A DNA stretch of 64,000 nucleotides from Lentzea fradiae (GTDB lineage Bacteria; Actinomycetota; Actinomycetes; Mycobacteriales; Pseudonocardiaceae): the NCBI RefSeq assembly GCF_900100955.1, contig NZ_FNCC01000001.1:310001-374000 (forward strand), written 5' to 3'. Position numbers and translations under genes: made by a program. Under the pieces are notes generated by a model. That model saw only the letters and a list, made by a program, of their open reading frames with translations. It did no database searches and was not told where the DNA came from. Below are positions 28,096-37,196 of the stretch, piece after piece. Numbering within the stretch: the first letter of the stretch is position 1; the number at the start of each line of letters is the position of its first letter.

Positions 28096-29618
28096 CAGAA
28101 GAAGCCCTGCGCGTTCTGGGAGTAGCTGACGAGGAGGTTCTTCGTCTGCTGGTAGTGGTCGAGCATCATGCGGTGGTTCTCGCGGCCGATGCCGGACTGC
28201 TTGTAGCCGCCGAACGCCGCGTGCGCCGGGTAGGCGTGGTAGTTGTTCACCCACACGCGGCCCGCCTGGATGTCGCGGCCCGCGCGGTAGGCGACGCCGC
28301 CGTCGCGCGACCACACGCCGGCGCCGAGGCCGTAGAGGGTGTCGTTGGCGGTCTTCATGGCGTCGTCGTAGTCGGCGAACCGGGTGACGGCGACGACCGG
28401 GCCGAAGATCTCCTCCTGGAAGATCCGCATCTTGTTGTCGCCCTCGAACACCGTCGGCGTCACGTAGTAGCCGCCGGACAACTCGCCGCCGAGGTCCGCG
28501 CGCCCGCCGCCGGTGAGGACCTTGGCGCCTTCCTGCTTGCCGATGTCGATGTACGAGAGGATCTTCTCGAGCTGGTCGTTGGACGCCTGCGCGCCGATCA
28601 TCGTCTCGGTGTCGAGCGGGTTGCCCTGCCTGACCGCCTTCGTGCGTTCGACGGCGTCGCCGAGGAACTGGTCGTAGATGTCGTCCTGGATGAGCGCGCG
28701 GGACGGGCAGGTGCAGACCTCGCCCTGGTTCAGCGCGAACATCGTGAAGCCTTCGAGGGCCTTGTCGTAGAAGGCGTCGCGCTGGGCGGCGACGTCGGCG
28801 AAGAACACGTTCGGCGACTTGCCGCCGAGCTCCAGCGTGACCGGGATGATGTTCTCGCTCGCGTACTGCATGATCAGCCGGCCGGTGGTCGTCTCGCCGG
28901 TGAACGCGATCTTGGAGATGCGGCGCGACGACGCGAGCGGCTTGCCGGCCTCGACGCCGAAGCCGTTCACCACGTTCACGACGCCGGGTGGCAGCAGGTC
29001 GGCGATCAGCTCCATCAGCACGTGGATCGAGGCGGGGGTCTGCTCGGCGGGCTTCAGCACGACCGCGTTGCCCGCGGCGAGGGCGGGAGCGAGCTTCCAG
29101 ACGGCCATCAGGATCGGGAAGTTCCACGGGATGATCTGGCCGACGACGCCGAGCGGCTCGTGGAAGTGGTAGGCGACGAGGTCCTCGTCGATCTGCGAGA
29201 TGCCGCCCTCCTGGGCGCGGATCGCGCCCGCGAAGTAGCGGAAGTGGTCGATCGCGAGCGGCAGGTCCGCGGCGAGCGTCTCGCGGACGGCCTTGCCGTT
29301 GTCCCACGTCTCCGCGACGGCCAGCTTCTCGAGGTTCGCCTCCATCCGGTCGGCGATCCGGTTCAGGACGTTGGCGCGCTCGGCGACCGAGGTCCTGCCC
29401 CACGCGCGGGAGGCGCCGTGGGCCGCGTCCAGCGCCCGGTCGACGTCCTCCGCGGTGCCGCGGGCGATCTCGGTGAAGTCCTCGCCGGTGACGGGGGTCG
29501 GGTTGGCGAAATACCCGCCCTGGGCGGGCGGCACGTACTCGCCGCCGATGAAGTGGTCGTAGCGGTCACGGTAGGTGACCACGCTGTCCGGCTGTCCCGG
29601 AGCCGCGTACTGGGCCAT
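28095..29618 (-). CDS. NAD-dependent aldehyde dehydrogenase (ExaC/AdhB type)
   Basis: 507 aa. Catalytic parts are visible: LELGGKSPN (general-base Glu), [11 protein letters not shown] (nucleophile Cys) and the IPWNFP cofactor loop, all in standard ALDH order. The subfamily is the acetaldehyde or short-chain aldehyde dehydrogenase linked to DUF779. It oxidises aldehydes made from alcohols or amines. The divergent GAF-domain regulator and the inverted repeat between them suggest substrate induction. ATG 29618 follows GCGCATC...GGAGG (ribosome site at 29627-29631). Confidence 0.93.
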   Translation of the reverse strand: MAQYAAPGQPDSVVTYRDRYDHFIGGEYVPPAQGGYFANPTPVTGEDFTEIARGTAEDVDRALDAAHGASRAWGRTSVAERANVLNRIADRMEANLEKLAVAETWDNGKAVRETLAADLPLAIDHFRYFAGAIRAQEGGISQIDEDLVAYHFHEPLGVVGQIIPWNFPILMAVWKLAPALAAGNAVVLKPAEQTPASIHVLMELIADLLPPGVVNVVNGFGVEAGKPLASSRRISKIAFTGETTTGRLIMQYASENIIPVTLELGGKSPNVFFADVAAQRDAFYDKALEGFTMFALNQGEVCTCPSRALIQDDIYDQFLGDAVERTKAVRQGNPLDTETMIGAQASNDQLEKILSYIDIGKQEGAKVLTGGGRADLGGELSGGYYVTPTVFEGDNKMRIFQEEIFGPVVAVTRFADYDDAMKTANDTLYGLGAGVWSRDGGVAYRAGRDIQAGRVWVNNYHAYPAHAAFGGYKQSGIGRENHRMMLDHYQQTKNLLVSYSQNAQGFF

Positions 29619-29665
29619 TTCGCCTCCTGTGCGCATCGTTGCGAACCGGGGACGACGCTAAGTAG

Positions 29666-29688
29666 TGCAACGTTTCACCCACGTTGCA
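29666..29688. promoter_or_regulatory. Operator between ALDH and the GAF regulator
   Basis: TGCAACGT (29666-29673) and ACGTTGCA (29681-29688) are an exact inverted repeat with 7 nt between. It sits 48 nt upstream of the ALDH start and 49 nt upstream of the regulator start, and is the likely binding site of the GAF regulator. Confidence 0.72.
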
Positions 29689-29736
29689 TCCGAATGGAGT
29701 AACGCGGGCCGCCAGAAGGACCGTCATCCTGAACAG

Positions 29737-30858
29737 GTGACGGAGCCCGACGAGGCAGCCCGGCCGGTGATCGCCGAGTCGTGGCGGCGTTCCCTGGCCA
29801 CGGGCGTGGACCCCGACCGCCACGAGGCGCCGGTCGTCTACGCCCCGGACGAGGTCGCCGACCTGCGCGGCACGCACCCGCTGGCCGAGGCGGTGCCGGT
29901 GCTGCGGCACACGCTGTCGATGGACGACACGATCATGATCGTCACCGACACCGCTGGTCACGTCCTGTGGTGCGAGGGCGACAACCAGGTCCGCCACAAG
30001 GCTGAACGCGTTCACCTCACCGAGGGGGCGAGGTGGAGCGAGGACGTCATCGGCACGAACGCGATGGGCACCGCGCTCGTCACCGGCAGGCCCCTCACCG
30101 TGCACTCCCGCGAGCACCTGGTGCGCACCTACCACGGCTGGACGTGCGCGGCGAGCCCGATCACCGACCCCCGCACGGGCGTGGTGCTCGGGGTGGTCGA
30201 CGTCAGCGGGCCGCTGACGACCATGCACCCGGCCGTGCCGCAGCTCGTGTCGGCCGCCGCCCAGCTCGCGCAGCACCACCTCCGGCAGTGCGCGCCGCGC
30301 AGGCCCGTGCTCACGCTGAACTTCCTCGGCGGGCTGTACGCCGACCTGGGCGGCCGGACACTGGCGCTCACGCTGCGCAACGCCGAGGTGCTGACGGCGC
30401 TCGCACTGCACCCGAAAGGACTGACGGCCGAGCAGCTCGCGCTGCTGCTCTACGGCGAGCGCGGCAACCCGACGACGGTCCGCGCCGAGCTGCACCGGCT
30501 GAGGGCGCAGCTCGGCGGTGTCCTGCTGACCAGGCCGTACCGGCTCGACGCCGAGGTGCGCGGCGACTTCCTGGACGTGCGGACCGCGTTGCGGTCCGGT
30601 GACGCCGGGAAGGCCACCCGGCACTACGGCGGGGAGCTGCTCGCCCGGTCGGACGCGCCGGTGGTCCGGGAAGAGCGGGTGGACCTCGCGGCGGCGGTGC
30701 GCAAGGGGGTGCTGGAGCGGGGCGACGTTGACGCGCTGCTGGCCTTCGCGGACAGCGCCGAGGACGCCGAGGTGCTCGAACGGCTGCGGCTGCTGCTCCC
30801 CGAGTCGGACCCCCGGCACGCGCTCGTGTCCTCGCGCCTGAGGAGGGCGTTGGAATAG
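29737..30858 (+). CDS. GAF-domain transcriptional regulator
   Basis: 373 aa. The N-terminal part (ESWRRSLATGV, then TEGARWSEDVIGTNAMGTAL) is the GAF sensor found in AcoR-type regulators. However, the sigma-54 AAA domain is absent. A C-terminal segment (LTAEQLALLLYG...TTVRAELHRLRAQLG) forms an unusual winged-helix part. Such proteins activate aldehyde or alcohol genes on binding a metabolite. It diverges from the ALDH gene. The start is taken at GTG 29737, as the farther upstream start overlaps the operator. The start is uncertain. Confidence 0.85.
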   Translation: MTEPDEAARPVIAESWRRSLATGVDPDRHEAPVVYAPDEVADLRGTHPLAEAVPVLRHTLSMDDTIMIVTDTAGHVLWCEGDNQVRHKAERVHLTEGARWSEDVIGTNAMGTALVTGRPLTVHSREHLVRTYHGWTCAASPITDPRTGVVLGVVDVSGPLTTMHPAVPQLVSAAAQLAQHHLRQCAPRRPVLTLNFLGGLYADLGGRTLALTLRNAEVLTALALHPKGLTAEQLALLLYGERGNPTTVRAELHRLRAQLGGVLLTRPYRLDAEVRGDFLDVRTALRSGDAGKATRHYGGELLARSDAPVVREERVDLAAAVRKGVLERGDVDALLAFADSAEDAEVLERLRLLLPESDPRHALVSSRLRRALE

Positions 30859-30859
30859 T

Positions 30860-30875
30860 CTCCCCTTCCGGGGAG
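30860..30875 (+). promoter_or_regulatory. Hairpin over the ribosome site of the Cys-rich gene
   Basis: CTCCCC (30860-30865) pairs with GGGGAG (30870-30875) around a TTCC loop. It hides most of GGAGG (30872-30876), the ribosome site of GTG 30882, and starts 2 nt after the regulator stop. It may restrict translation or act as a weak terminator. Confidence 0.5.
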
Positions 30876-30881
30876 GCCGAA

Positions 30882-31631
30882 GTGAGGCAGTGCATCAACT
30901 GCTTGAGCCGGTTGCCGCGCAAGGACATCACCGACGTCGCGTGGTGCGGCCTGTGCACACCGTGCGTGCGCCTGGTCGAGGACCAGATGAAGGTCCTGCA
31001 CGACCAGCCGGGCGGTGCGGCCGTGCGGATCCTGCGGTGCGGCTGGTGCGGTGTCACCCGGTCGTGCGGAGTCGGCCGGCGAACGCGGTGCCTGGTGTGC
31101 CTGGACGACAGGTCGGTGCCCGACCCCGCGATGGAGGGGGTGGCGCGGCGGCTGGAGCTCGACGGGACCTGGCGCGAGTGCTCGGAGCTGATTGCCGCCA
31201 CGACGGTGAAGATCCGCCTCGCGAAGTACGCCCGGCCGGGCTGGACCGTGCTCGCCACCGACGTGCAGGGGTTGCCGTGGAAGAACTTCCGGTGGCTGAC
31301 GAAGTCGCACGGCACGTGGGGCCGCGACGACGAAACGGGTGAGGTCCGGCGGCTGCGGCACTCGCGCGGTGAGGAGACGCTGCTGTACCTGGTGCGGTAC
31401 GGGAAGGTGCTCAAGTTCGGGCGGGGCAACGCGGACCGCGTCGGCGGGCACGTCGCGCAGGGCGCGGTGCCCGTCCTGGTGCTCTCGGCGCCGCGGGAGC
31501 AGGTCGCCGTCGCCGGGGACCGGCTCCGGCGCCTGCACCGCGCCGAGCTGGTCTCGCACCGCACGCCCGTCGACCTCTTCGCCGTGCTGCCCGGCGGCCT
31601 CGACGTGACCGACCGGTACCAGCGGAGTTGA
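30882..31631 (+). CDS. Cys-rich zinc-ribbon protein with GIY-YIG-like C-terminal part
   Basis: 249 aa, family not known with certainty. The first 90 residues have paired cysteines (C-x2-C at the start, CGLCTPC, CGWC, CLVC), suggesting two zinc ribbons. A middle segment of about 60 residues is unassigned. Residues about 168-235 read LYLVRYGKVLKFGRG, then R-x3-H, resembling the GIY-YIG endonuclease fold, though the catalytic Glu is not clear. It might bind or cut nucleic acid. The ribosome site is sequestered in a hairpin. It lies between the GAF regulator and a PfkB kinase. Confidence 0.55.
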   Translation: MRQCINCLSRLPRKDITDVAWCGLCTPCVRLVEDQMKVLHDQPGGAAVRILRCGWCGVTRSCGVGRRTRCLVCLDDRSVPDPAMEGVARRLELDGTWRECSELIAATTVKIRLAKYARPGWTVLATDVQGLPWKNFRWLTKSHGTWGRDDETGEVRRLRHSRGEETLLYLVRYGKVLKFGRGNADRVGGHVAQGAVPVLVLSAPREQVAVAGDRLRRLHRAELVSHRTPVDLFAVLPGGLDVTDRYQRS

Positions 31632-31675
31632 TCGGTCCGCGACTGGGCGGACCGGCGACTGGGTAGCCCAGCGGC

Positions 31676-32539
31676 GTGGACGAGATCGTCGTGGTGGGAC
31701 AGCTGGCCCGTGACCTGGTCCTCGTCGTCGACGAGGTGCCCGGCCCCGGTGGCACGACGCCCGTGCGGGAACGCCGCGAGATGCTCGGCGGCAAGGGCGC
31801 GAACATCGCGGTCGGCCTGGCCCAGCTGGGAGCGCCGGTCGCGCTGGTCGGTGTGGTGGGGGACGACGACGTCGGCTCCCGGCTGGTCGCGCGGGCCGCG
31901 GCGGACGGGATCGCGACCAGAGCCGTGGTGCGCAGGGCGGACACCGAGACCGGTCTGATCACGAGCGTCGTCGCCGACGGCTGGCGGTACCTGGAGCACC
32001 TTCCCGACGCCGTGCGGCTGCGGGAGGACGACCTGCCGATCGACGTGATCGAACGAGCGAGCGCGGTGGTGTTGCAGCTGCAGCAACCGCCGGAGGTGGC
32101 GTTGAAGGCCGCCCGTGCGGCGCGGGGCCTGGTGGTGCTGGACGGGTCACCGGAACGGCTGCGCGACGAGCTGCTGGCGTGCGCCGGTGTGGTGCGGGCG
32201 GACCACCAGGAGGCCGAGCTGCTGTCCGGGCGGTCGATCAAGAGCGCCGACGACGCCGTCGAGGCCGCCCGCGAGGTGCTGGCGAAGGGCCCTGACCTCG
32301 TGGCGTTCGCCGTGGACGACGTCGGCAACGTGTTCGTCTGGGAGTCCGGGCAGCTCGTGTTGCCTCTCGGCGACGTCGAGGTGGTGGACACGACCGGGGG
32401 CGGTGACGCGTTCGTGGCCGCGCTGACGTTCACCCTGGCGAGTGGCGGGAGTCCGGAGGAGGCAGCTCGCCGCGCCGTCGAGGCGTCCGGGGACACCGTC
32501 TCGCACCTCGGTGGGCGGCCGACGCTCACCGGACGCTGA
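31676..32539 (+). CDS. PfkB-family carbohydrate kinase (ribokinase-like)
   Basis: 287 aa. Hallmarks are EMLGGKGANIAVGLAQLG (sugar-binding GG) and DTTGGGDAF (anion hole and catalytic Asp). A PfkB kinase phosphorylates a sugar or nucleoside at the expense of ATP. The exact substrate is unknown; ribokinase-like size and motifs fit. The GTG start at 31676 is used because the protein begins DEIVVVGQLARD as in the family. No neighbouring sugar transporter is on the same strand. Confidence 0.9.
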   Translation: MDEIVVVGQLARDLVLVVDEVPGPGGTTPVRERREMLGGKGANIAVGLAQLGAPVALVGVVGDDDVGSRLVARAAADGIATRAVVRRADTETGLITSVVADGWRYLEHLPDAVRLREDDLPIDVIERASAVVLQLQQPPEVALKAARAARGLVVLDGSPERLRDELLACAGVVRADHQEAELLSGRSIKSADDAVEAAREVLAKGPDLVAFAVDDVGNVFVWESGQLVLPLGDVEVVDTTGGGDAFVAALTFTLASGGSPEEAARRAVEASGDTVSHLGGRPTLTGR

Positions 32540-32584
32540 TCAGGCAAGTTATCGTGGTGGACGTCCGCTGAGAGGAGGGTCCGC

Positions 32585-33328
32585 GTGCGAGTGCTCGCTG
32601 TCGTGCTGATGTTGCTGCTCTCCGCCGCGCCCGCGCACGCCGCCTCCGGCACGTACGTGCGGATCGGCCACTTCTCCACCGACCAGGCCAGGGTCGAGGC
32701 TAGCTTCGACGGCGTCGCCGCCGGCACCCTCGACTACGCCGACCTCCAGGAGTACCGGCGCGTCGAGCCGGGGGAGCACAACGTCGAGTTCCGCGCGGCC
32801 GGGTCCGATCCCGGCGACCCGGTGCTGCGGTCCGTGCTCGTGATCGCGAGCCCGGGACGGGCGTACACGGTCCTCGACGTCGCGAGCACCATGAAGGTGC
32901 TGGAGGACGACGTCAGCCTGCCGCCCGGCGGGCAGGCGCGGCTGCGGGTGGTCAACGGCGGTGACGCCGAGACGGACCTCGTGCGCGGCGGCACGGCCGT
33001 GCACCGCGCCGTGCAGGCGCACTCCGCGACCGGCTACGTCGACCTGGCGCCCGGCACGGCCGCGCTGGAGGTGCTGCAGCGCGGCAAGGAGCCGACCACG
33101 CTGGAGGCGCCCGTCGAGGCGGGGGCTGTCTACTCGTTGCTGGTCAGCGCCCGGCGCATCGAGCTGCGCACCGACGCCAAGGCCGCGGAGGTCGTGCCCG
33201 GCGGCGGGCAGGAGACGGGGTTCGGCGGCATGGCGGGCGGCTGGGACTGGCTCACCGCGCTGGTCATCGCGCTCATCGTGGGTGTCGCGATGTTCTCGGT
33301 GCGCGGCAGGCTCTTCCGGTTCGGCTGA
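32585..33328 (+). CDS. DUF4397 surface protein, likely sortase substrate
   Basis: 247 aa. A signal peptide (1-20, ending AHA) leads to a DUF4397 domain (about 24-200) with strands such as YVRIGHFS and LRVVNGGD. The C-terminus is GGGQETGFGGMAGG followed by a hydrophobic helix and RGRLFRFG, resembling a cell-wall sorting signal with a degenerate ETG motif. The adjacent class F sortase gene, 11 nt downstream, makes this its probable dedicated substrate. An 18-nt gap-free ribosome region (GAGAGGAGG) precedes GTG 32585. Confidence 0.8.
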   Translation: MRVLAVVLMLLLSAAPAHAASGTYVRIGHFSTDQARVEASFDGVAAGTLDYADLQEYRRVEPGEHNVEFRAAGSDPGDPVLRSVLVIASPGRAYTVLDVASTMKVLEDDVSLPPGGQARLRVVNGGDAETDLVRGGTAVHRAVQAHSATGYVDLAPGTAALEVLQRGKEPTTLEAPVEAGAVYSLLVSARRIELRTDAKAAEVVPGGGQETGFGGMAGGWDWLTALVIALIVGVAMFSVRGRLFRFG

Positions 33329-33338
33329 CGGGGCCGGC

Positions 33339-33863
33339 ATGGGCAAGGGCAAGCTCGTGATGGGCTCCGCGGTCCTCGTGACGCTGATCTACGTCGTGAA
33401 GGGGCCCGGCGCGGACGAGGCGCCCGAACCGGTGACGGTGCGCATCCCGTCGATCGGCGTCGAGACCTCGCTCGAAGCGCTGGACGTCGACTCCGCCGGG
33501 GCGCTGGAGCCGCCCTCGCGCACCGACGAGGCCGGCTGGTACGCCAAGGGCATCACCCCCGGTGACGCCGGACCGGCCGTGATCGCGGGGCACGTCGACT
33601 CGAAGACCGGGCCCGGCGTGTTCTTCCGGCTGCCCGAGCTCCGGCCGGGCGCGGAGGTGCTGGTCGAACGGGAGGACGGCAGCACGCTGACGTTCGTCGT
33701 GAGCAGCAGCTACACGACGGAGAAGACCGCGTTCCCGACCGCCTCGGTGTACGCGCCGACGCCGTTGTCGGAGCTGCGGCTGGTGACCTGCGGCGGTGAG
33801 TTCGACCGGCTGGCGGGCAGCTACCGGGACAACGTCATCGTGGAGGCGGTGCTGAAAGCGTGA
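33339..33863 (+). CDS. Class F sortase
   Basis: 174 aa with one N-terminal membrane helix (about 5-20). The sortase triad is present: His85 in VIAGHVDS, Cys151 in RLVTCGG and Arg163 in SYRDNV, with the expected spacing. Class F sortases process cell-wall sorting signals in actinomycetes. It follows the DUF4397 gene at 11 nt and likely cleaves and anchors that protein. The stop lies 29 nt into the 3' end of the ABC operon on the other strand. Confidence 0.92.
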   Translation: MGKGKLVMGSAVLVTLIYVVKGPGADEAPEPVTVRIPSIGVETSLEALDVDSAGALEPPSRTDEAGWYAKGITPGDAGPAVIAGHVDSKTGPGVFFRLPELRPGAEVLVEREDGSTLTFVVSSSYTTEKTAFPTASVYAPTPLSELRLVTCGGEFDRLAGSYRDNVIVEAVLKA

Positions 33864-34467
33864 CAGTCTCGTCCGCCCACCTGGCCAGCAGGCGGGAGTC
33901 GTGCGAGATGGCCAGCACGCCCGCGTTCGTCCGCTCCTGGTAGGCGCGGATCACGCCGACGAGCGCCGCCGTCGTGGAGGCGTCCAGCATCGTGGTCATC
34001 TCGTCGCAGATCAGGTAGCGCGGGTTCAGGGCGAGCGCGCGGGCGAGGCACGCGCGTTGCAGCTGGCCGTCGCTCACCTCGTGCGGGCGGCGGTCGAGCA
34101 GGTCGCCGGTGAGCATGACCAGGTCGGCCAGCTCCTCGACGCGGTCGCCCGCCGGTTCCGCGATGGCCCGCCGGAGGGTGAAGCGCGGGTCCACCGAGAG
34201 CCTCGGCTGCTGGAACAGCACGCCGATCCTGGTGCGCTGAGCCGCCTTGAACCGGAACCCGGTCACCTCCTCGCCGTCGATCTCGACGGTGCCGGCGAAC
34301 GGCTTGTGCAGCAACGCGAGCACGCGCGCCACGGTGGACTTGCCGGAGCCGCTCGGACCGGCCAGGCCGACCGTCTGTCCCGGCCGGACGGTCAGGCTGA
34401 CGCCGGTGACCACCGGCTCGCGATACCCGGCGGTGATGCCGGTGCCGGTCAGCACGGGACGTGGCAC
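33835..34467 (-). CDS. ABC transporter ATP-binding protein (NikE/DppF-like), short
   Basis: 210 aa. Walker A GPSGSGKSTVARVL, Q-loop LFQQPRLSVDP, signature VSDGQLQRACLARAL, Walker B YLICDEMT and H-loop AISHD are present. The Walker B Glu-Met pair and the short length are noticeable: family members have about 50-60 more residues, with a C-terminal Cys-rich extension for peptides. The last gene of the operon; its GTG start overlaps the upstream ATPase gene by 19 nt (GTG 34455 is also possible). It is the partner ATPase of the next entry. Confidence 0.88.
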   Translation of the reverse strand: MPRPVLTGTGITAGYREPVVTGVSLTVRPGQTVGLAGPSGSGKSTVARVLALLHKPFAGTVEIDGEEVTGFRFKAAQRTRIGVLFQQPRLSVDPRFTLRRAIAEPAGDRVEELADLVMLTGDLLDRRPHEVSDGQLQRACLARALALNPRYLICDEMTTMLDASTTAALVGVIRAYQERTNAGVLAISHDSRLLARWADETVTLSAPPPR

Positions 34468-35348
34468 GCGACGGCGTGCGGGTCGTCGGTGAGCACGGGG
34501 CGTTCCTCGCAGAGTGCGGTGGCCTGGGCGCAGCGCGGGGCGAACGCGCAGCCGTCCGGCAGGTCGGTGAGCAGGGGAGGCTGGCCGGGGATCGGGAGGA
34601 AGTCCCGTTCCGGCAGCGCGTTGGCGAGGCCGCGCGCGTAGGGGTGCCTCGCTGCGTCGAGCACCTCGTGGGCGGGGCCGACCTCGACGATCCGGCCCGC
34701 GTACATCACCGCGATCCGGTCGGCGATCCGGTGGGCCGCCGCGAGGTCGTGGGTGATCAGCAGGACGGCGTGGCCGTCGTCGGCGAGCCTGCGGAACTCG
34801 TCGAGCAGCCCGTCCACCAGGTCGCGGTCGAGGCCGGTGGTCGGTTCGTCGGCGATGAGCAGCCACGGGTCGCCGACCAGCGCCAGCGCGTTCGCGACGC
34901 GTTGCGCCATGCCGCCGGACAGCTCGTGCGGGTAGCGGTCGAGGTGCTCGGGCAGCAGACCGGCCCGTCGCGCCGCGCTCTCCGCGTCACCGCCCAGCAC
35001 GCGGGCGGCCTCCTCCAGCTGGGACCGCGCGGTGCGCACGGGCGTCAGGTGGCTCGCCGGGCTCTGCGGGACCAGGCCGATCTGCCGGCCGCGGACCGTC
35101 CTGGCGAGCTCCTGGTCGGTGGCCGCCAGCAGGTCGAGCTCGCCCAGCCGGGCGCTGCCGGTGGTCTCGGCGTTGCCGGGCAGGAACCCGAGCAGGGCGC
35201 TCGCCAGCACCGTCTTGCCGCAGCCGCTCTCGCCGACGAGCGCCACGCACTCGCCGGGCCGGATGCGCAACGACACGTCGTTGACCGCCTCGACGGTCGC
35301 GCCGCCGAGCGCGAACCGCACCGAGACGCGGTCGATCTCCAGGTTCAC
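34449..35348 (-). CDS. ABC transporter ATP-binding protein (NikD/DppD-like)
   Basis: 299 aa with Walker A GESGCGKTVLASAL, Q-loop GLVPQSPASHL, signature LSGGMAQRVANAL, Walker B LLIADEPT and H-loop LITHD. A C-terminal CAFAPRC-x6-C-x-ERP segment is the oligopeptide/dipeptide/nickel ATPase extension. It starts with GTG overlapping the permease stop (GTGA). It supplies ATP hydrolysis for the importer with the next, shorter ATPase. Confidence 0.93.
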   Translation of the reverse strand: MNLEIDRVSVRFALGGATVEAVNDVSLRIRPGECVALVGESGCGKTVLASALLGFLPGNAETTGSARLGELDLLAATDQELARTVRGRQIGLVPQSPASHLTPVRTARSQLEEAARVLGGDAESAARRAGLLPEHLDRYPHELSGGMAQRVANALALVGDPWLLIADEPTTGLDRDLVDGLLDEFRRLADDGHAVLLITHDLAAAHRIADRIAVMYAGRIVEVGPAHEVLDAARHPYARGLANALPERDFLPIPGQPPLLTDLPDGCAFAPRCAQATALCEERPVLTDDPHAVACHVPC

Positions 35349-36229
35349 CACGTCAGCTCCGTGCGTCGCTTGGGGTTGAGCCGGTCCCGCCACACGCCGC
35401 TGACGCCGGAGATCGCCAGCGTCGTGACGACGAGCAGCAGGCCGGGGGCGAGCGACATCCACCAGCCGCCGGTCAGCAGCGACCGCTGGGCGTCGTTGAT
35501 CATGTTGCCGACGCTGGCCGCGTGCGGCGGCAGGCCGAGGCCGAGGAACGACAGCGCCGTCTCGTGCCACACGGCGTGCGGGACCATCAGCGTCGTCGCG
35601 AGCAGCACCTGCGGGGCGACGTTGGGCAGCAGGTGCCGGGTCAGGACCTGCGTCCTGCTCGCCCCGCCGACGATCGCCGCGTCGATGAACGGCCGGGAGC
35701 GCAGCGACAGCACCTCCGAGCGCACGATGCGCGCGGCCGTGAGCCAGTGGGTCAGCGCGATCGAGACGACCACGGCGGTGAGGCTCGGCCGCAGCACCGC
35801 GACGATCACGATGCCCAGCAGCAGGTGGGGGACCGACGCGATGGTGTCGACCAGCCGCATCAGCAGCCGGTCGAACCAGCCGCCGATCGCTCCCGCCAGC
35901 GCGCCGACCGCCGTGCCGACGACCGCGGAGATCACCGCCGCGACCAGGCCCACCGTCAGCGACACGCGCAGGGCGTAGACGCAGCGCAGCAGCACGTCGC
36001 GGCCGAGCTCGTCGGTGCCGAACAGGTGGGCCGCGCTCGGCGGCCGGTTGGCGAGCGTGAGGTCGACGTACTGCTCGTTGAGCTCGACGACCAGCGGGAC
36101 GACCACCACGACCAGCGCGACGACCGCGAGCACGGTCGCCGACGGCAGCAGCCGCCACTTCGGCGCGCGGGGCGGGCTCGCCGCGGTGAGGCGGCTGCGC
36201 GGCGCGGGACGCCAGGTCAGGTCAGCCAT
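35345..36229 (-). CDS. ABC transporter permease (NikC/DppC-like)
   Basis: 294 aa with an N-terminal helix (about 33-50) and a permease domain with about five helices (about 85-285). The LFGTDELGRDVLLR block is a hallmark of the DppC/NikC family, as is the coupling EAA loop AAIVGGASRTQVLTRHLLPN. It overlaps the upstream permease by 8 nt and the downstream ATPase by 4 nt. It is part of the nickel or peptide importer. Confidence 0.93.
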   Translation of the reverse strand: MADLTWRPAPRSRLTAASPPRAPKWRLLPSATVLAVVALVVVVVPLVVELNEQYVDLTLANRPPSAAHLFGTDELGRDVLLRCVYALRVSLTVGLVAAVISAVVGTAVGALAGAIGGWFDRLLMRLVDTIASVPHLLLGIVIVAVLRPSLTAVVVSIALTHWLTAARIVRSEVLSLRSRPFIDAAIVGGASRTQVLTRHLLPNVAPQVLLATTLMVPHAVWHETALSFLGLGLPPHAASVGNMINDAQRSLLTGGWWMSLAPGLLLVVTTLAISGVSGVWRDRLNPKRRTELTW

Positions 36230-37196
36230 CGAGCGCCACCCTCGGGTCGGCCAGTGCGTACAGGACGTCGGCGAGCAGGTTGCCGAACAGCACCACGCCC
36301 GTCGCCATCACGGTGAGAGCGCCGAGCAGCGCGAAGTCGACGTTCAACGCCGCCTCGACCGTCGCCCGCGCGATGCCGGGCCACGAGAACACGGTCTCCA
36401 CCAGCAACGCGCCCGTGATCAGCTCCGGCAGCCTGGCGCCCAGCAGCGTGAGGAACGGCAGCAGCGACGTGCGCAGGGCGTGGCCGGACACCACCAGGTG
36501 GTCGGGCAGCCCGCGGGCCCGCGCGCCGACCACGTGGTCCTGCGTGAACGACTCCAGCAGGTTCTGCCGGACGAACAGCACGAACCACGGCGCCTGCGAG
36601 ATCGCCAGCACCGTCACCGGCAGCACCATGTGCACGGCCACCCCGCCGACGGACACCGGGTCGGACCCGGTCGTCACGCCGCCGCCGGGCAGCCACCGCA
36701 GCTGCAGCGCGAACACGTACAGCACGGCCAGCCCGACCCAGAACACCGGTGCGGCCTCCAGGGTGTAGCAGCCGCCGGTGACGAGCCGGTCGAGCCACGA
36801 GCCCTGCCGCCACGCGGCGAGGGTGCCGAGCAGCAACCCGAGCAGCAGCGCCAGCGTGAAGCCGACCGACACGAGCAGCACCGTCCACCCGAGACGGTCG
36901 CCGATCACCTCCGACACCGGTTGCTGCAACGACAGCGAGTCGCCGAGGTCGCCCGTGACCGCGTGCCGCAGCCACGCCCAGTACTGCGCGACGACGGGTT
37001 CGTCGACGCCCCAGTTCTCGCGCAGCTGGGCCACGCGTTCCGGCGAGGCGCCGATGATCCGGACGCCGAAGTAGCGCTCGACGGGGTCGAACGGGGACGC
37101 CTTGGCCAGTACGAACAACGCGAAGCTGACCACGAGCAGGACGGGGACGGCGAAGGCGAGGCGCCGCAGCGCCATCCGGGCGATCGACCTGGTCAC
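36222..37196 (-). CDS. ABC transporter permease (NikB/DppB-like)
   Basis: 324 aa with six helices, an N-terminal helix followed by the periplasmic region containing NWGVDEPVVAQYWAWL and the GDLGDSL motif typical of DppB/NikB. EAA-type loop VGARARGLPDHLVVSGHALR contacts the ATPase. GTG 37196 overlaps the stop of the binding-protein gene (GTGA). It forms the channel with NikC-like 35345-36229. Confidence 0.93.
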   Translation of the reverse strand: MTRSIARMALRRLAFAVPVLLVVSFALFVLAKASPFDPVERYFGVRIIGASPERVAQLRENWGVDEPVVAQYWAWLRHAVTGDLGDSLSLQQPVSEVIGDRLGWTVLLVSVGFTLALLLGLLLGTLAAWRQGSWLDRLVTGGCYTLEAAPVFWVGLAVLYVFALQLRWLPGGGVTTGSDPVSVGGVAVHMVLPVTVLAISQAPWFVLFVRQNLLESFTQDHVVGARARGLPDHLVVSGHALRTSLLPFLTLLGARLPELITGALLVETVFSWPGIARATVEAALNVDFALLGALTVMATGVVLFGNLLADVLYALADPRVALDG

